Below, one piece after another: positions 55,653 to 64,000 of a DNA stretch of 64,000 nucleotides (position 1 is the first letter of the stretch; every line of letters starts with the position of its first letter). Made by a program: the position numbers and the translations under genes. Origin of the DNA: Mycobacterium sp. Its GTDB lineage: Bacteria; Actinomycetota; Actinomycetes; Mycobacteriales; Mycobacteriaceae. A model generated the notes under the pieces. That model was not told where the DNA came from and searched no databases. It saw only the letters and a program-made list of their open reading frames with translations. The stretch lies in assembly GCF_004298145.1 (NCBI RefSeq), contig NZ_SCRH01000038.1, positions 1-64,000 on the forward strand, given 5' to 3'.

Positions 55653-56720
55653 ATGCGGATCATCGACGCCGACGGCCATGTCGCCGAAAATTCTTCGCTG
55701 GCAGTCGAAGCGATCAAACGATGGCCGGAACATGTCAGGCCCAGCACGCACGGGCGGCTCGGGTTGACGGTCGAAGGCCGCAACTATCCCGAGGACCGTG
55801 GGCCGGGCGCCGGCTGTCCGCCCGAACATGGGATCAGTAAGGCACCCGATATCAACTGCCGGTCGGCCGAAGGCGTGCTGGGCGACGCCGATCGCGATCA
55901 CATCGACACGATGGTGCTGTACCCCAGCCTCGGCCTGTGCGCGCCGAGTCTGGAGGATCCCGACTTCGCCGCCGGATTCGCCCGCCTCTACAACGAGTGG
56001 ATCGCCGATTACTGCGCCTCGTCGGGCGGGCGGCTACGAGGCGTCGCGGTAACTCCGATCGAGCATGGACAGCTGGCGATCGACGTCATGACCGAAGCCA
56101 AGGACCTTGGGCTGGTGGCGACTTTGGTGCCGCCGGCGCTCAAGACCCGCAACCTCGACCACCCCGACCTCGACCCGTTCTACGCCGCCGCGGTCGAGCT
56201 CGGGATGCCGCTGGGCGTGCATGGCGCCCCGGGTATCCATCTGCCCAAGATCGGGGTGGACCGTTTCACGAATTACATTCAGGTGCACTGCATCAGTTTT
56301 CCTTTTGACCAGATGACCGCGATGACCGCTTTGGTCTCCGGCGGCGTCTTCGAGCGCCACCCGGAGTTGCGGGTCGCTTTCCTCGAAGCGGGCGCGGGCT
56401 GGGTTCCGTTCTTCATCGACCGGCTGCACGAGCATTACGAGAAGCGCGGCGATTGGGTCCAGGGCGGCTGGCGTCGCGATCCGCACGACTATCTGGCCGC
56501 GGGCAACATCTGGGTGACGTGTGAGCCGGAAGAACCGATCCTGCCCGGGGTGATCGACGTGCTGGGCGCCGATTTCATCATGTTCGCCAGCGACTACCCG
56601 CACTGGGACGGCGAGTGGCCGGAGAGCACCAAGTACCTGCGAACTCGTGCTGATATCAGCGAGGAAGCCCGGGAAAAGATCGGCGGGCGCAACGCGCAGC
56701 GTTTCTACAACCTGAACTGA
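55653..56720 (+). CDS. Amidohydrolase-2 family protein
   Basis: The 355-residue TIM barrel has the metal motif [15 protein letters not shown] (His), [12 protein letters not shown] and [14 protein letters not shown] (catalytic Asp). It belongs to the ACMSD-like/aromatic decarboxylase-hydrolase group, which acts on aromatic or ring-opened acids; the substrate is unknown. Divergent from nanT with 76 bp between the starts, so the transporter may import its substrate. Confidence 0.9.
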   Translation: MRIIDADGHVAENSSLAVEAIKRWPEHVRPSTHGRLGLTVEGRNYPEDRGPGAGCPPEHGISKAPDINCRSAEGVLGDADRDHIDTMVLYPSLGLCAPSLEDPDFAAGFARLYNEWIADYCASSGGRLRGVAVTPIEHGQLAIDVMTEAKDLGLVATLVPPALKTRNLDHPDLDPFYAAAVELGMPLGVHGAPGIHLPKIGVDRFTNYIQVHCISFPFDQMTAMTALVSGGVFERHPELRVAFLEAGAGWVPFFIDRLHEHYEKRGDWVQGGWRRDPHDYLAAGNIWVTCEPEEPILPGVIDVLGADFIMFASDYPHWDGEWPESTKYLRTRADISEEAREKIGGRNAQRFYNLN

Positions 56721-56771
56721 TCGCGCCGATTTCCGGCTTACCCGGCCGGGCGGGTGGCAGGATTCCGGGGC

Positions 56772-57161
56772 ATGGGCCCTTTTCTGTTGCGCGCCGCGCT
56801 GACCGGCTTTGCGTTGTGGATCGTCACCCTGTTCGTGCACGGCCTGAGCTTCGTGGGTGGCGACACGAAGCTGGAGCGGGTCGGCATCATCTTTGTCGTC
56901 GCCGTGATCTTTGGTCTGGTCAACGCGTTCATCAAGCCCGTCGTCCAGATCTTGTCGATCCCGCTCTACATCGTGACGCTGGGCCTGTTCCATGTCGTCA
57001 TCAACGCGCTGATGCTCTGGATCACCGCGTGGATCACCGAGCACACCACCCACTGGGGCCTGCAGATCGACCACTTCTGGTGGACCGCGATATGGGCCGC
57101 GATCGTCTTGTCGGTCGTCAGTTGGTTGCTGTCCTTGATAATTCGCCGCACCGGCGCCTGA
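56772..57161 (+). CDS. Phage-holin-like (DUF360/Phage_holin_4_2) membrane protein (Rv1903-like)
   Basis: The 129-residue protein has four membrane helices with the family block FGLVNAFIKPVVQILSIPLYIVTLGLF. The family is widespread and not phage-specific; function is unknown. GTG 56754 would add six residues. It is convergent with aao, 2 bp apart. Confidence 0.85.
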   Translation: MGPFLLRAALTGFALWIVTLFVHGLSFVGGDTKLERVGIIFVVAVIFGLVNAFIKPVVQILSIPLYIVTLGLFHVVINALMLWITAWITEHTTHWGLQIDHFWWTAIWAAIVLSVVSWLLSLIIRRTGA

Positions 57162-57163
57162 GA

Positions 57164-58108
57164 TCAGCGGCTGCCGACCAGGCTCACCACGTCGCGCGCG
57201 CAACCCCAGGACAGGGTGACGCCGTTGCCGCCGTGCCCGTAATTGTGAATGCACCGCGCGCGCCCCAGCGGCTCGGCTTCCACACGCACCGAGTCACGGT
57301 GGGGACGCAATCCGGTGATGACGTCGATCACCTCGGCTTCGGTGAGTCGCGGCTCGACGCGCCGGCAGCGATCGAGGATCTGTTCGGTGATCTGGGGGTC
57401 CGCGGTGGTGTCATAGCGGCCGCCGATGCTCACGCCGCCGCACACCACTCGCTGCGGATGGGGGAAGTAACAGGTGAATTCCGGCTCCCGCGTCATGTCC
57501 AGAAACAGTTGTTGCAGACCGGGATTGGTCAGCACGACATGTTGTCCGAATAGCGGCTCGACGGCGTTGTCCCCGGCGAGTTCGCGCGCCTCGAGGCCGG
57601 CGCAGTTGACGACGATTCCAGCGGCGTCGGCGGCCTCGGCCAGGGATCGGACGGGATGCTCTTCGATTTCGCAGCCGGCCGCTGCCAGCCGCCGGGTCAG
57701 GTAGTCCAGATAGTGCGGCATGTCGATCATCGGCATCGTGCCGCGAAACCCCGAGTCGAAGCCCGCCGGCAGGTCGGCGGGTTCTGCCGGCCGCAGGTCG
57801 TGAATCAGTTTCTTCTGGTTTGCGTCGACGTCCCCGACGATCAGCGCCGGCGCCATCAGGACCCCCGTGGTCGGGTGCTGGGCCAGGTCGCGAAATACCC
57901 CGAGGGAGTGCTTGTTCCACTCCGCGGCTTTGCCGCTAGGCCGCATCGGCCGCGGCGCGCAGACGGCGCCCGCCACCGCCGAGGTCGTTTTCCGTGGCAT
58001 TGTGGCCGCCCATACCCGGACCGGCCAGCCCGCCTCGGCCAGGCAAATGGCCGACGTCAGTCCGCTCACGCCGGCGCCGACCACGACGATCTGCTGCGTA
58101 CTGGTCAC
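57164..58108 (-). CDS. aao: D-amino acid oxidase
   Basis: This FAD enzyme turns D-amino acids into 2-oxo acids, ammonia and H2O2. The 314-residue protein has the FAD motif VVVGAGVSGLTSAICLAE, VVNCAGLEAREL, and the late YGHGGNGVTLSWG block typical of DAAO; the Arg in GLRPHRDSVRVE binds the substrate carboxylate. Start GTG 58108. Orthologous to Rv1905c as recalled. Confidence 0.94.
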   Translation of the reverse strand: MTSTQQIVVVGAGVSGLTSAICLAEAGWPVRVWAATMPRKTTSAVAGAVCAPRPMRPSGKAAEWNKHSLGVFRDLAQHPTTGVLMAPALIVGDVDANQKKLIHDLRPAEPADLPAGFDSGFRGTMPMIDMPHYLDYLTRRLAAAGCEIEEHPVRSLAEAADAAGIVVNCAGLEARELAGDNAVEPLFGQHVVLTNPGLQQLFLDMTREPEFTCYFPHPQRVVCGGVSIGGRYDTTADPQITEQILDRCRRVEPRLTEAEVIDVITGLRPHRDSVRVEAEPLGRARCIHNYGHGGNGVTLSWGCARDVVSLVGSR

Positions 58109-58178
58109 GGCGCCACCGTAGCGAAAACACGCCGGCAGCGGGCCGCCGCTGGTCAGCGTCGGGGGCTAGCGCGGCCGA

Positions 58179-58901
58179 TCAGGAATGCGCGGCTTGCGGG
58201 GTTACCGGGGTTGCCGGCGCGCCCGCGGGCGCTTGCGGGGTGGCCGGGGCCGCCGGCGCTCGGGGTGCCGGCGCGGGTGCCGGTGCTTGCGGGGCCGGCG
58301 CGGGTGCCGGTGCTTGCGGAGCCGGCGACGCTTGCGGGGCGTGCTGTCCGTTCCCGCCCATCAGACTGTTGAGGATGCCGAGCGTGCCCTGCACCGCCGC
58401 GGGTGGCGTCTGGGCGGGTGGGACCGCGTCCGGAGTCAGTTGCCAGGGCTGGCAGCCCGAGGTCTTGAACGACTTGTCGCCCGGATCGATCTGAACGACC
58501 TGCGGCTTTTTGGTCATTGCGTTGTCAATGAGTGTGCCGTCGGGATTGCCGGTCCGTTTCCAGTAACACGTGCCGTTGCCGACGGGGCCGCCGGAGCTGT
58601 AGATGCCGGGCACGATGTCGGTCCCCACCGCGTAGATGCCGTCATTGTCGATGGTGGTTTTCGGCGCCGGCGGCGGGGGAGCCGGTGCGTCCCCCGGCGA
58701 TCCTGCGGGCGCCGGGGACGCTGAAGGTGCTGGTGGCGCCGCCGGCGACGGCGAAGCGGCCGGCGATGGCGACGCCGCCGGCCCCGGTGCCGGCCCCCGT
58801 GTCTCGTCCGGATCGGCGCTGGCAACCACCGTCGACGCGGCCCAGCCCGCGACCGTCAAGCTCGCAGCAGCCAGCCTTACCGCAGTAGCTACTCCACCCA
58901 T
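58179..58901 (-). CDS. Secreted Ala/Pro-rich protein (Rv1906c-like)
   Basis: The 240-residue protein has a signal peptide (LAAASLTVAGWAASTVVASA-DPDE), a Pro/Ala linker, a globular core (TTIDNDGIYAVGTDIVPGIYSSGGP, GTCYWKR, KSFKTSGCQPW with two Cys) and a long AP-rich tail. Rv1906c (156 residues) has the core but shorter low-complexity parts, from memory. The tail has a 27-bp DNA repeat at 58267-58319. The ATG at 58901 gives a clean signal peptide. Confidence 0.88.
   Translation of the reverse strand: MGGVATAVRLAAASLTVAGWAASTVVASADPDETRGPAPGPAASPSPAASPSPAAPPAPSASPAPAGSPGDAPAPPPPAPKTTIDNDGIYAVGTDIVPGIYSSGGPVGNGTCYWKRTGNPDGTLIDNAMTKKPQVVQIDPGDKSFKTSGCQPWQLTPDAVPPAQTPPAAVQGTLGILNSLMGGNGQHAPQASPAPQAPAPAPAPQAPAPAPAPRAPAAPATPQAPAGAPATPVTPQAAHS
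58267..58319. repeat. 27-bp in-frame tandem repeat in the AP-rich tail
   Basis: The 26-mer starting GCCGGCGCGGGTGCC appears identically at 58267-58292 and 58294-58319 (27-bp period, nine codons), encoding APAPAPQAP-type units. Copy number could vary between strains. Confidence 0.85.
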
Positions 58902-58968
58902 AGGAATCGAGGGTACCGGGGTGACGAACCGAATGCCGTTGTGAAACGAAGAGAGCGGCAAGGAACGC

Positions 58969-59463
58969 CTAAACGAGCCGTCGCACCCGGCCCGCGTAAC
59001 CGAGCGCATGTTCGTATGTCTCGAGGTTGTCGCGGGAGATCTTCGCATGCACCGGGCGTTCGAGAAAGAAGCGCAGCACCGGGTTGTAGGCGTGGTACGT
59101 CTCGTGGAACGTCAGCACGGTGGTTCCGTCGGGCTGCTCTTCGAGCTGGTGATACCCCTCGGCGCGTGACCACAGCGGGGCGCCGACGGCCACATAACGC
59201 GACAGTTTGTTGATCTCGGCTTCGGTCACGGTTTCCCACGAGCGCGCCCGTCCGCCGGTCAGCAGGTATTTGGGCACCTCGAAAATGCAGGTGCGGACCA
59301 GTCCCTCGCCGGCTTCGTTGCCCTCGTTGAGGATTTCCATGCTGCCGGTCGGCCACTTGAGCACCCGGGGGCGCGGGGCGTTCGGTGGCGCCGGCGGATG
59401 CAGCACCCGCCAGACTTTCCGCGGCGGGGCATCGATGTGGAATCGCACGGTGTAGGACTGCAT
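58969..59463 (-). CDS. SRPBCC family protein
   Basis: The 164-residue protein begins SYTVRFHIDAPPRKVWRVLHP, a polyketide-cyclase/START-type opening, with a WE/Tyr-rich middle and long C-terminal helix (AKISRDNLETYEHALGYA). Its ATG overlaps the TGA of the nitroreductase gene (TGATG), so the two are coupled. Ligand unknown. Confidence 0.88.
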   Translation of the reverse strand: MQSYTVRFHIDAPPRKVWRVLHPPAPPNAPRPRVLKWPTGSMEILNEGNEAGEGLVRTCIFEVPKYLLTGGRARSWETVTEAEINKLSRYVAVGAPLWSRAEGYHQLEEQPDGTTVLTFHETYHAYNPVLRFFLERPVHAKISRDNLETYEHALGYAGRVRRLV

Positions 59464-60104
59464 CACCTTTCTCCTGCAGGCCGTTCCCAGGTGTCCCAAT
59501 AGGTGATGGTCGCCGCGGGTGGCCGGGCGGCCGGCCGGAAGTCGGTGCCGATCGTGTAGGCGACGGGGAACAGCGCGGCTTGCGTGACGGTGGGCGGAAT
59601 GCCGAGCAGCTCGGCCACCTCCTTCTCCTTGAACAGATGCATCGTCGTCCAGACCGATCCCAGCCCGCGCGAGCGGAGCGCCAGCAGAAAGCTCCAGCCC
59701 GCCGGGATGATCGACGCCCACGCCGCCGCGGCAATGCCCGGTTCGGCGGTGTCGATGCGCTGGTTGAGGCAGGGAATGACGTGCACCGGAACTTGTGCCA
59801 GCGTTTCGGTCAGGCTCATCGCGCTCTGGTAAACCCGCTGCGTCTGCGGGTCGGTCGCGTTGTCGGCCGCGTACGCGAGGTACTGCGCACCGATGCTGCG
59901 GTAGATCTCGGCGATGGCCGCGCGCTTGTCCGCGTCGGTGATCACCAGCCAACGCCAGTCCTGCGTGTTGCTCGCCGTGGGCGCCTGCATCGCCAGCTGG
60001 ATGCACTCCAGAATCACGTCGCGGCTGACCGGCCGGGTCAGGTCGAGCCGTTTGCGCACCGACCGTGTGGTGCTCAGCAGTTCGTCGACGGTGGCGATGT
60101 CCAT
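59463..60104 (-). CDS. Nitroreductase family protein
   Basis: The 213-residue FMN protein has TTRSVRKRLDLTRPVSRDVILECI, APTASNTQDWRWLVI (FMN site) and GLGSVWTTMHL, the usual nitroreductase features. It uses NAD(P)H to reduce quinones, nitro groups or other acceptors. It is translationally coupled to the SRPBCC gene and follows the AhpD-like gene on the same strand. Confidence 0.92.
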   Translation of the reverse strand: MDIATVDELLSTTRSVRKRLDLTRPVSRDVILECIQLAMQAPTASNTQDWRWLVITDADKRAAIAEIYRSIGAQYLAYAADNATDPQTQRVYQSAMSLTETLAQVPVHVIPCLNQRIDTAEPGIAAAAWASIIPAGWSFLLALRSRGLGSVWTTMHLFKEKEVAELLGIPPTVTQAALFPVAYTIGTDFRPAARPPAATITYWDTWERPAGER

Positions 60105-60125
60105 GGGTTCCTTCCCGATGCGTGG

Positions 60126-60608
60126 TTAGAGGTCGATGGCGCAGGACTGGTCGACGCCCAGCACGGTCAACGACCGCCCCAGGCCGAGAAAGACGGCAAC
60201 GCACAGCGTGAGATCCAGGATCTCCTCGTCCGAGAACGAATCCCGAAGTCGTTGGAAGAACGCATCATTCATGGATGCGTGGTCGTTGGCGAAGCGCTCG
60301 GCGTACTCAATGGCAAGGCGCTGACGCGGCGTGTAACCGGGGTAGCTGGCATATGCGGCGACGTTGTCGTACAGCTCGGGTGCCACACCGGCATCCAGCA
60401 CCGATTGGGCGCGAAAGCCCGAGCACGCGACGCAATCGTTGATCTGTGCGATCCGCATTCTGGCCAGCTCACGCTCGTCGGGAGGCAGGATGCTCTGCTG
60501 GTAGGCGCCGCGGATCATGCGTTCGACCATGCCGGCGAGCTGCGGCCGTAGCGTCCAGATCATGGCGGCTTCGCCACCGGGGCCGTCCGGCACGTTGAGA
60601 CGGGCCAT
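60126..60608 (-). CDS. Carboxymuconolactone decarboxylase/AhpD-like protein
   Basis: The 160-residue helical protein has the redox pair NDCVACSGFR (Cys-x2-Cys) and FANDHASMNDAFFQRL, resembling the protein at 28130-28624. It probably takes part in peroxide or thiol redox chemistry; the AhpD proton relay is only partly visible. It is 21 bp upstream of the nitroreductase gene and likely co-transcribed. Confidence 0.88.
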   Translation of the reverse strand: MARLNVPDGPGGEAAMIWTLRPQLAGMVERMIRGAYQQSILPPDERELARMRIAQINDCVACSGFRAQSVLDAGVAPELYDNVAAYASYPGYTPRQRLAIEYAERFANDHASMNDAFFQRLRDSFSDEEILDLTLCVAVFLGLGRSLTVLGVDQSCAIDL

Positions 60609-60673
60609 CAGCGAACTCCTGCCCGCAAAAATGAGGTGTCGAGCTGAGCAAACCAGACGCTCAGCTCGGCTGT

Positions 60674-61645
60674 CTAGGCCCGGGGGTCCCGGTTGAGGAT
60701 GTGTGCCGCTTCGGCGACCATGTCATCCACGATGTCAGCGGCGGGACGCACATCGCGGACGCGTCCCACCGCTTCGCCGGTCAATATGGCTGCGGTATCG
60801 AAATCCTCTGCGGCAACGGCCTTCTCATAGCTGGCGACGGCTTGGGGCAGCTGCGCCGACAGCTCGGCCTCGTTACCGTGCCAGGTGTTCAGGAACGCGT
60901 TCCCCAGCGCCCGCGCGTCGTATTCGGCGGGCCAATCGAGGCGCCGCACGACGTCATAGACGCGGGTGCGTACGGTGTCGTCGCCGTCGGCCGCCACGGC
61001 GCGCTGCTGCGCTCGCGGTGACACCAACGCCTCCGCCGATGCCCAGAACCTGGTTCCCACGACCGCGCCGTCAGCGCCCAGCGCCAGCGCAGCCGCCAAA
61101 CCGCGGCCATCGCCAATGCCGCCGGCAGCCACCACCAAGGTGCCGGGCGAGCGTTCGGCCACGAGGTCGACGACTTCGGGCACCAACGTGAAGGTCGACC
61201 GCCCGCTCATTCCATGACCGCCCGCCTCGCTGCCCTGCGCCACGATGACCTCCGCCCCGGCGTCCACGGCCCGGCGTGTCTGGTCGAGGTTCTGCACCTG
61301 GGCGGAGAGCGAAACGCCGGCCCCGTGGATGCGATCGGCGAACGGCAGCAGATCGCCGAACGACAACATGACCGTCGCCGGTTGCCGGGCCAGCGCGATG
61401 TCGAGCACGCCCGGGTCGCGGGCCAGGCTCCAGGTGATGAATCCGCATCCGACCCTGGCCCCACCGGCGTGGTCGAATTCGCGCTCCAGCCATTCGGCAT
61501 CGCCATAGCCCCCGCCGATGAGGCCCAGCCCACCCGCCGATGTCACCGCCGCCGCGAGCCGGCCCCCCGAGACCAGCGCCATCGGCGCGAGCAGGATGGG
61601 GTGCTCGATACCCAAGAAGGCCGTCAGGCGGGTGTGCAATGCCAT
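60674..61645 (-). CDS. Nitronate monooxygenase family protein
   Basis: The 323-residue FMN barrel has PILLAPMALVSGGRLAAAVTSAGGLGLIGGG, IVAQGSEAGGHG and GTLVVAAGGIGDGRGLAAALALGADG. The catalytic His of class I enzymes is present in the GGHG motif. It lies in a run of four minus-strand redox genes. Start 61645 (MALHTRL) is favoured; 61657 is possible. The substrate is unknown. Confidence 0.9.
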   Translation of the reverse strand: MALHTRLTAFLGIEHPILLAPMALVSGGRLAAAVTSAGGLGLIGGGYGDAEWLEREFDHAGGARVGCGFITWSLARDPGVLDIALARQPATVMLSFGDLLPFADRIHGAGVSLSAQVQNLDQTRRAVDAGAEVIVAQGSEAGGHGMSGRSTFTLVPEVVDLVAERSPGTLVVAAGGIGDGRGLAAALALGADGAVVGTRFWASAEALVSPRAQQRAVAADGDDTVRTRVYDVVRRLDWPAEYDARALGNAFLNTWHGNEAELSAQLPQAVASYEKAVAAEDFDTAAILTGEAVGRVRDVRPAADIVDDMVAEAAHILNRDPRA

Positions 61646-61722
61646 GGTGTTACTCACTTCAGCACACGGTCGCGCGATGCGAGCGGCTGGCGTGACAATC
61701 GCGCCGGAGCTGTGCGGGTCGC

Positions 61723-62322
61723 TCAGGCAAGCGGCGCCAGTCCGGAGCGCACCAGGCCCAGACTTGCGGCCACGTCTTCACCGAGGTCGCCTGCGCAACC
61801 CCTGCGGCCCCAATTCTCCACTGCCGCAACGAGGGCCGCGGCGAGCGCAGAACCCGCGACCTCGGCGAGCAGGTCGATGTCCACCACTTCCGGGTTGCGC
61901 GTCCTGACGAAATCGGTGAGCACGCGCGCGAACGAGGACTGCACCACCCGGAGGTGGCCGGCGATCCGGTTGGCGCTGATCAGTTCCGCGCGCGCGCTCG
62001 CGGCCTGGCGGACCACTTCGAGGTCGTGTGGGAAGGCGGCGACGCTGGCCAGCACCGCATCGAACAGCGACTCGGACGGCGGGCGTTGCGCGAGCGCCGC
62101 GACCAACCATTCCAGCTGCGTCTCGTAGTCCTGGAAAAGAACGGCTTCCTTGGTGGGGAAATGCCGGAAGAAGGTGCGCTCGGTGACACCGGCCTCGCGC
62201 GCCAGCTCGGTGACGGTGACATTCGCAAAACCCTTGTGGGCGAAGCTCTTCAACGCCGCACGGCGAAGGGCCTCATGCGTCGATCGTCGTCGTTGTTCAT
62301 GACGGTTGCCCGGGGCGGTCAT
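61723..62322 (-). CDS. TetR family transcriptional regulator
   Basis: The 199-residue protein has the TetR HTH at its N-terminus (RRAALKSFAHKGFANVTVTELAREAGVTERTFFRHFPTKEAVLF) and a helical ligand domain. ATG 62322 begins right before the family start. It is divergent from the phytoene-desaturase-like gene, with a perfect 18-bp palindrome between them, so autoregulation plus control of that gene is likely. Confidence 0.93.
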   Translation of the reverse strand: MTAPGNRHEQRRRSTHEALRRAALKSFAHKGFANVTVTELAREAGVTERTFFRHFPTKEAVLFQDYETQLEWLVAALAQRPPSESLFDAVLASVAAFPHDLEVVRQAASARAELISANRIAGHLRVVQSSFARVLTDFVRTRNPEVVDIDLLAEVAGSALAAALVAAVENWGRRGCAGDLGEDVAASLGLVRSGLAPLA

Positions 62323-62374
62323 CTCAGGGGAGATCGTATCCCAGCCGAAGTGGTCATAACTGACATCTTTCAAC

Positions 62375-62392
62375 TATGTCAGTACTGACATA
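62375..62392. promoter_or_regulatory. Perfect 18-bp palindrome, probable TetR operator
   Basis: TATGTCAGTACTGACATA is a perfect palindrome. A half-site ACTGACAT (62359-62366) lies just to its left. It stands 53 bp from the TetR start and 35 bp before the oxidoreductase start at 62427. Confidence 0.85.
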
Positions 62393-62426
62393 TTCTGCAT
62401 TCGGTAACCCGACGAAGGCGAGGGTC

Positions 62427-63995
62427 ATGAGCACAACCGATTACGACGCAATCGTGGTGGGGGCCGGGCACAACGGGCTGACCGCCGCGGCGATACTGCA
62501 ACGCGCGGGCCTGCGCACGGTGTGCCTGGAAGCGAACACCTATGCCGGCGGCATGGCGGCGACGGTCGAATTGATCGACGGCTTCCGATATGAGATCGCC
62601 GGTTCGGTGCAGTTCCCCATGGCAAGCCAACTCACCAAGGACCTCGGGCTCGACACGCTGCCGGCGGTGGAGCCCGAGGTGATGTCGACCAACATCGGTG
62701 AGCACGGTGAAGAACCCATGATCTTCTATCGCGACCCGATGCAACTGATGACGCACCTGGGCGAGAAACACGGCGTCGACGCCGTCACCGGCATGGCCGA
62801 ATTGATCGGTTGGAGCCAGGGACCGGCGAAGGCGCTCGGCCGCTTCGACGTACGCCGGCCGCCCAAGACGCTGGACGAGATGTATGCCTGCGCGACCAAC
62901 GACGCCGAACGCCGGGCCATCCACGAAATGCTGTTCGGCTCGGCCATGGACGTGATCGACCGCTATCTGCCCGACAAGGAAAAGCACGCGGTGATGCGCG
63001 GGATGCTGGCATTCCTGGCCGTCAACTCCACCTACCGCGGCCCGTATACACCGGGCAGCGCAACATGTTTGGCGTTCGCGCTTGCGGTGCCCGACGGCGG
63101 CACCGCGATGATGACCAAGCTGAAGGGCGGCATCGGCGCACTCACCGAACACCTGCGCGAGCTCTTCATCTCGCACGGCGGCGAGATGCGTTTCCGCACC
63201 AAGGCCGAGCAGATCCTCGTCGACCGGCAGAAGGTGACCGGCGTGCGACTGCGCGACGGGTCGACGATCTCGGCGTCGATCGTGGTGTCCAACCTGTCAC
63301 CCGACGTCACCCTCACCGAGCTCATCGCACCCGAACACGTTCCCGCGGAGCTGATCTCGCGCGTGTCCGGCCGCGACCACCGCGCCTCCTTCGTGCAGAT
63401 CCACTTCGCCCTGGACGGGCTACCCGAATTCGCCCCGCCGTATGAGTTCCTCAACGCCGACGGCATGCAGCAGTCGGTCGGCATCTTCGGGTCGCCCGAG
63501 GAGCAGCAGCTGCACTGGGAAAATTGCCGGCGGGGCATCGTTCCGGCCAGCCCGTCGATGGGCATGCAGATCCCGTCGGTACACGACCCCGGCATGGCGC
63601 CGCCCGGCAAGCACGCCGCGAGCGCGTTCGCCTACGCCTTTCCGGTCGAAGTCGAGCGCGAGCAACATGGGCACCTCAAAAACGAGATGGCGCAACGAGT
63701 TATCGACAAGATCACCAGGTTTGCGCCGAACTTCAAGGACATCGTGATACGCCACATCACGTTCGCGCCCTACCACATGAACACCATGTTCGGTGCGCCC
63801 GACGGCGACTTCTGCCACGGGCTCTTGCACCCAGACCTGATGGGCCCCAATCGGCCCGGCCCGAGAGGCTTCCTCGATTCACCTATCCCGATCGACGGCC
63901 TCTACCTCGGTGGCGCCGGCTGCCATGGCGGACCGGGCATCACCTTCACCCCCGGGTACAACGCCGGCTATCAGGTGCTCGACGACATGGCCTGA
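62427..63995 (+). CDS. Phytoene-desaturase-like FAD oxidoreductase
   Basis: The 522-residue protein has the Rossmann FAD motif IVVGAGHNGLTAAAIL followed by EANTYAGGMAATVEL, the CrtI-type arrangement, and the C-terminal GLYLGGAGCHGGPGITFTPGYNAGY motif of carotenoid/retinol desaturase-like flavoproteins. Such proteins desaturate or isomerise isoprenoids or lipids; the substrate is unknown. ATG 62427 follows a GAGGG site; the upstream ATG at 62376 lies inside the operator and was rejected. The gene is complete, ending five bases before the window end. Confidence 0.9.
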   Translation: MSTTDYDAIVVGAGHNGLTAAAILQRAGLRTVCLEANTYAGGMAATVELIDGFRYEIAGSVQFPMASQLTKDLGLDTLPAVEPEVMSTNIGEHGEEPMIFYRDPMQLMTHLGEKHGVDAVTGMAELIGWSQGPAKALGRFDVRRPPKTLDEMYACATNDAERRAIHEMLFGSAMDVIDRYLPDKEKHAVMRGMLAFLAVNSTYRGPYTPGSATCLAFALAVPDGGTAMMTKLKGGIGALTEHLRELFISHGGEMRFRTKAEQILVDRQKVTGVRLRDGSTISASIVVSNLSPDVTLTELIAPEHVPAELISRVSGRDHRASFVQIHFALDGLPEFAPPYEFLNADGMQQSVGIFGSPEEQQLHWENCRRGIVPASPSMGMQIPSVHDPGMAPPGKHAASAFAYAFPVEVEREQHGHLKNEMAQRVIDKITRFAPNFKDIVIRHITFAPYHMNTMFGAPDGDFCHGLLHPDLMGPNRPGPRGFLDSPIPIDGLYLGGAGCHGGPGITFTPGYNAGYQVLDDMA

Positions 63996-64000
63996 ATCAG

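Noticed and set aside
56772..57161. Prophage signal from the holin-like protein
   Set aside because: The family is common in bacterial chromosomes and no other phage gene or attachment site is present.
62376..62426. ATG at 62376 as start of the desaturase-like gene
   Set aside because: It lies inside the 18-bp operator and has no ribosome site; the ATG at 62427 fits the FAD motif and follows GAGGG.

Overview
The window is high-GC actinobacterial DNA, and the gene content points to a slow-growing non-tuberculous Mycobacterium, most likely of the M. avium complex type. Supporting evidence is a mycolyltransferase antigen 85B, an RpfC-type resuscitation factor, F420-type enzymes, an IdeR-boxed bacterioferritin, KstR-like boxes, and a gene order that (from memory, no search was run) follows M. 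tuberculosis Rv1869c to Rv1906c. It differs from M. tuberculosis in carrying lon, a phosphoketolase, and an intact oxyR next to ahpC-ahpD. Sequence searches were not possible, so species and orthologue statements are recollection or inference.

Layout. 1-10.9 kb: phosphoketolase (xfp), an SDR, a second UppP-type phosphatase, a self-fused family III CoA transferase, a thiolase-like protein and a large NAD-epimerase-like protein. 10.9-19.3 kb: FAD reductase, DUF72, EndoIII-like, TfoX-like, deazaflavin reductase, a secreted Pro/Gly protein, lon, lldD2 and DUF1810. 19.4-22.9 kb: GH13 enzyme and the peroxide defence set ahpD-ahpC/oxyR. 23-32.2 kb: small redox enzymes, bfd/bfrA with two IdeR boxes, an MFS exporter fused to a winged helix, and glnA3 coupled to an amidohydrolase. 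32.3-38.5 kb: a tiny secreted peptide, an epoxide-hydrolase-like protein, a frameshifted cyp140, lppE, an SDR/SRPBCC pair, rpfC, secreted chorismate mutase and fbpB. 39-46 kb: a membrane ASKHA-like protein, then a YceI/alcohol dehydrogenase/CYP125-like operon and a nitronate monooxygenase, both behind KstR-like palindromes, with three small Rv1891-1893-like genes between. 46-58.9 kb: Baeyer-Villiger monooxygenase, alcohol dehydrogenase, nitrilase, methyltransferase, dtd, MTH1187-type protein, a macro-domain remnant, cinA, nanT, amidohydrolase, holin-like membrane protein, aao and an Rv1906c-like secreted protein. 59-64 kb: SRPBCC, nitroreductase, AhpD-like, nitronate monooxygenase, and a TetR gene divergent from a phytoene-desaturase-like oxidoreductase with a perfect 18-bp palindrome between them.

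Themes. Oxidative and iron stress (AhpCD/OxyR, BfrA/Bfd, Lon), lipid and probably sterol oxidation (CYP125-like, CYP140, BVMO, CoA transferase, nitronate monooxygenases) and cell-envelope biology (Ag85B, RpfC, LppE, UppP) dominate. Several intergenic regions carry short tandem repeats: a 61-bp repeat at the xfp 3' end, three 56-bp repeats between DUF1810 and the GH13 gene, and paired 30-bp palindromes at two loci. No tRNA, rRNA, insertion sequence, prophage or CRISPR array was seen.
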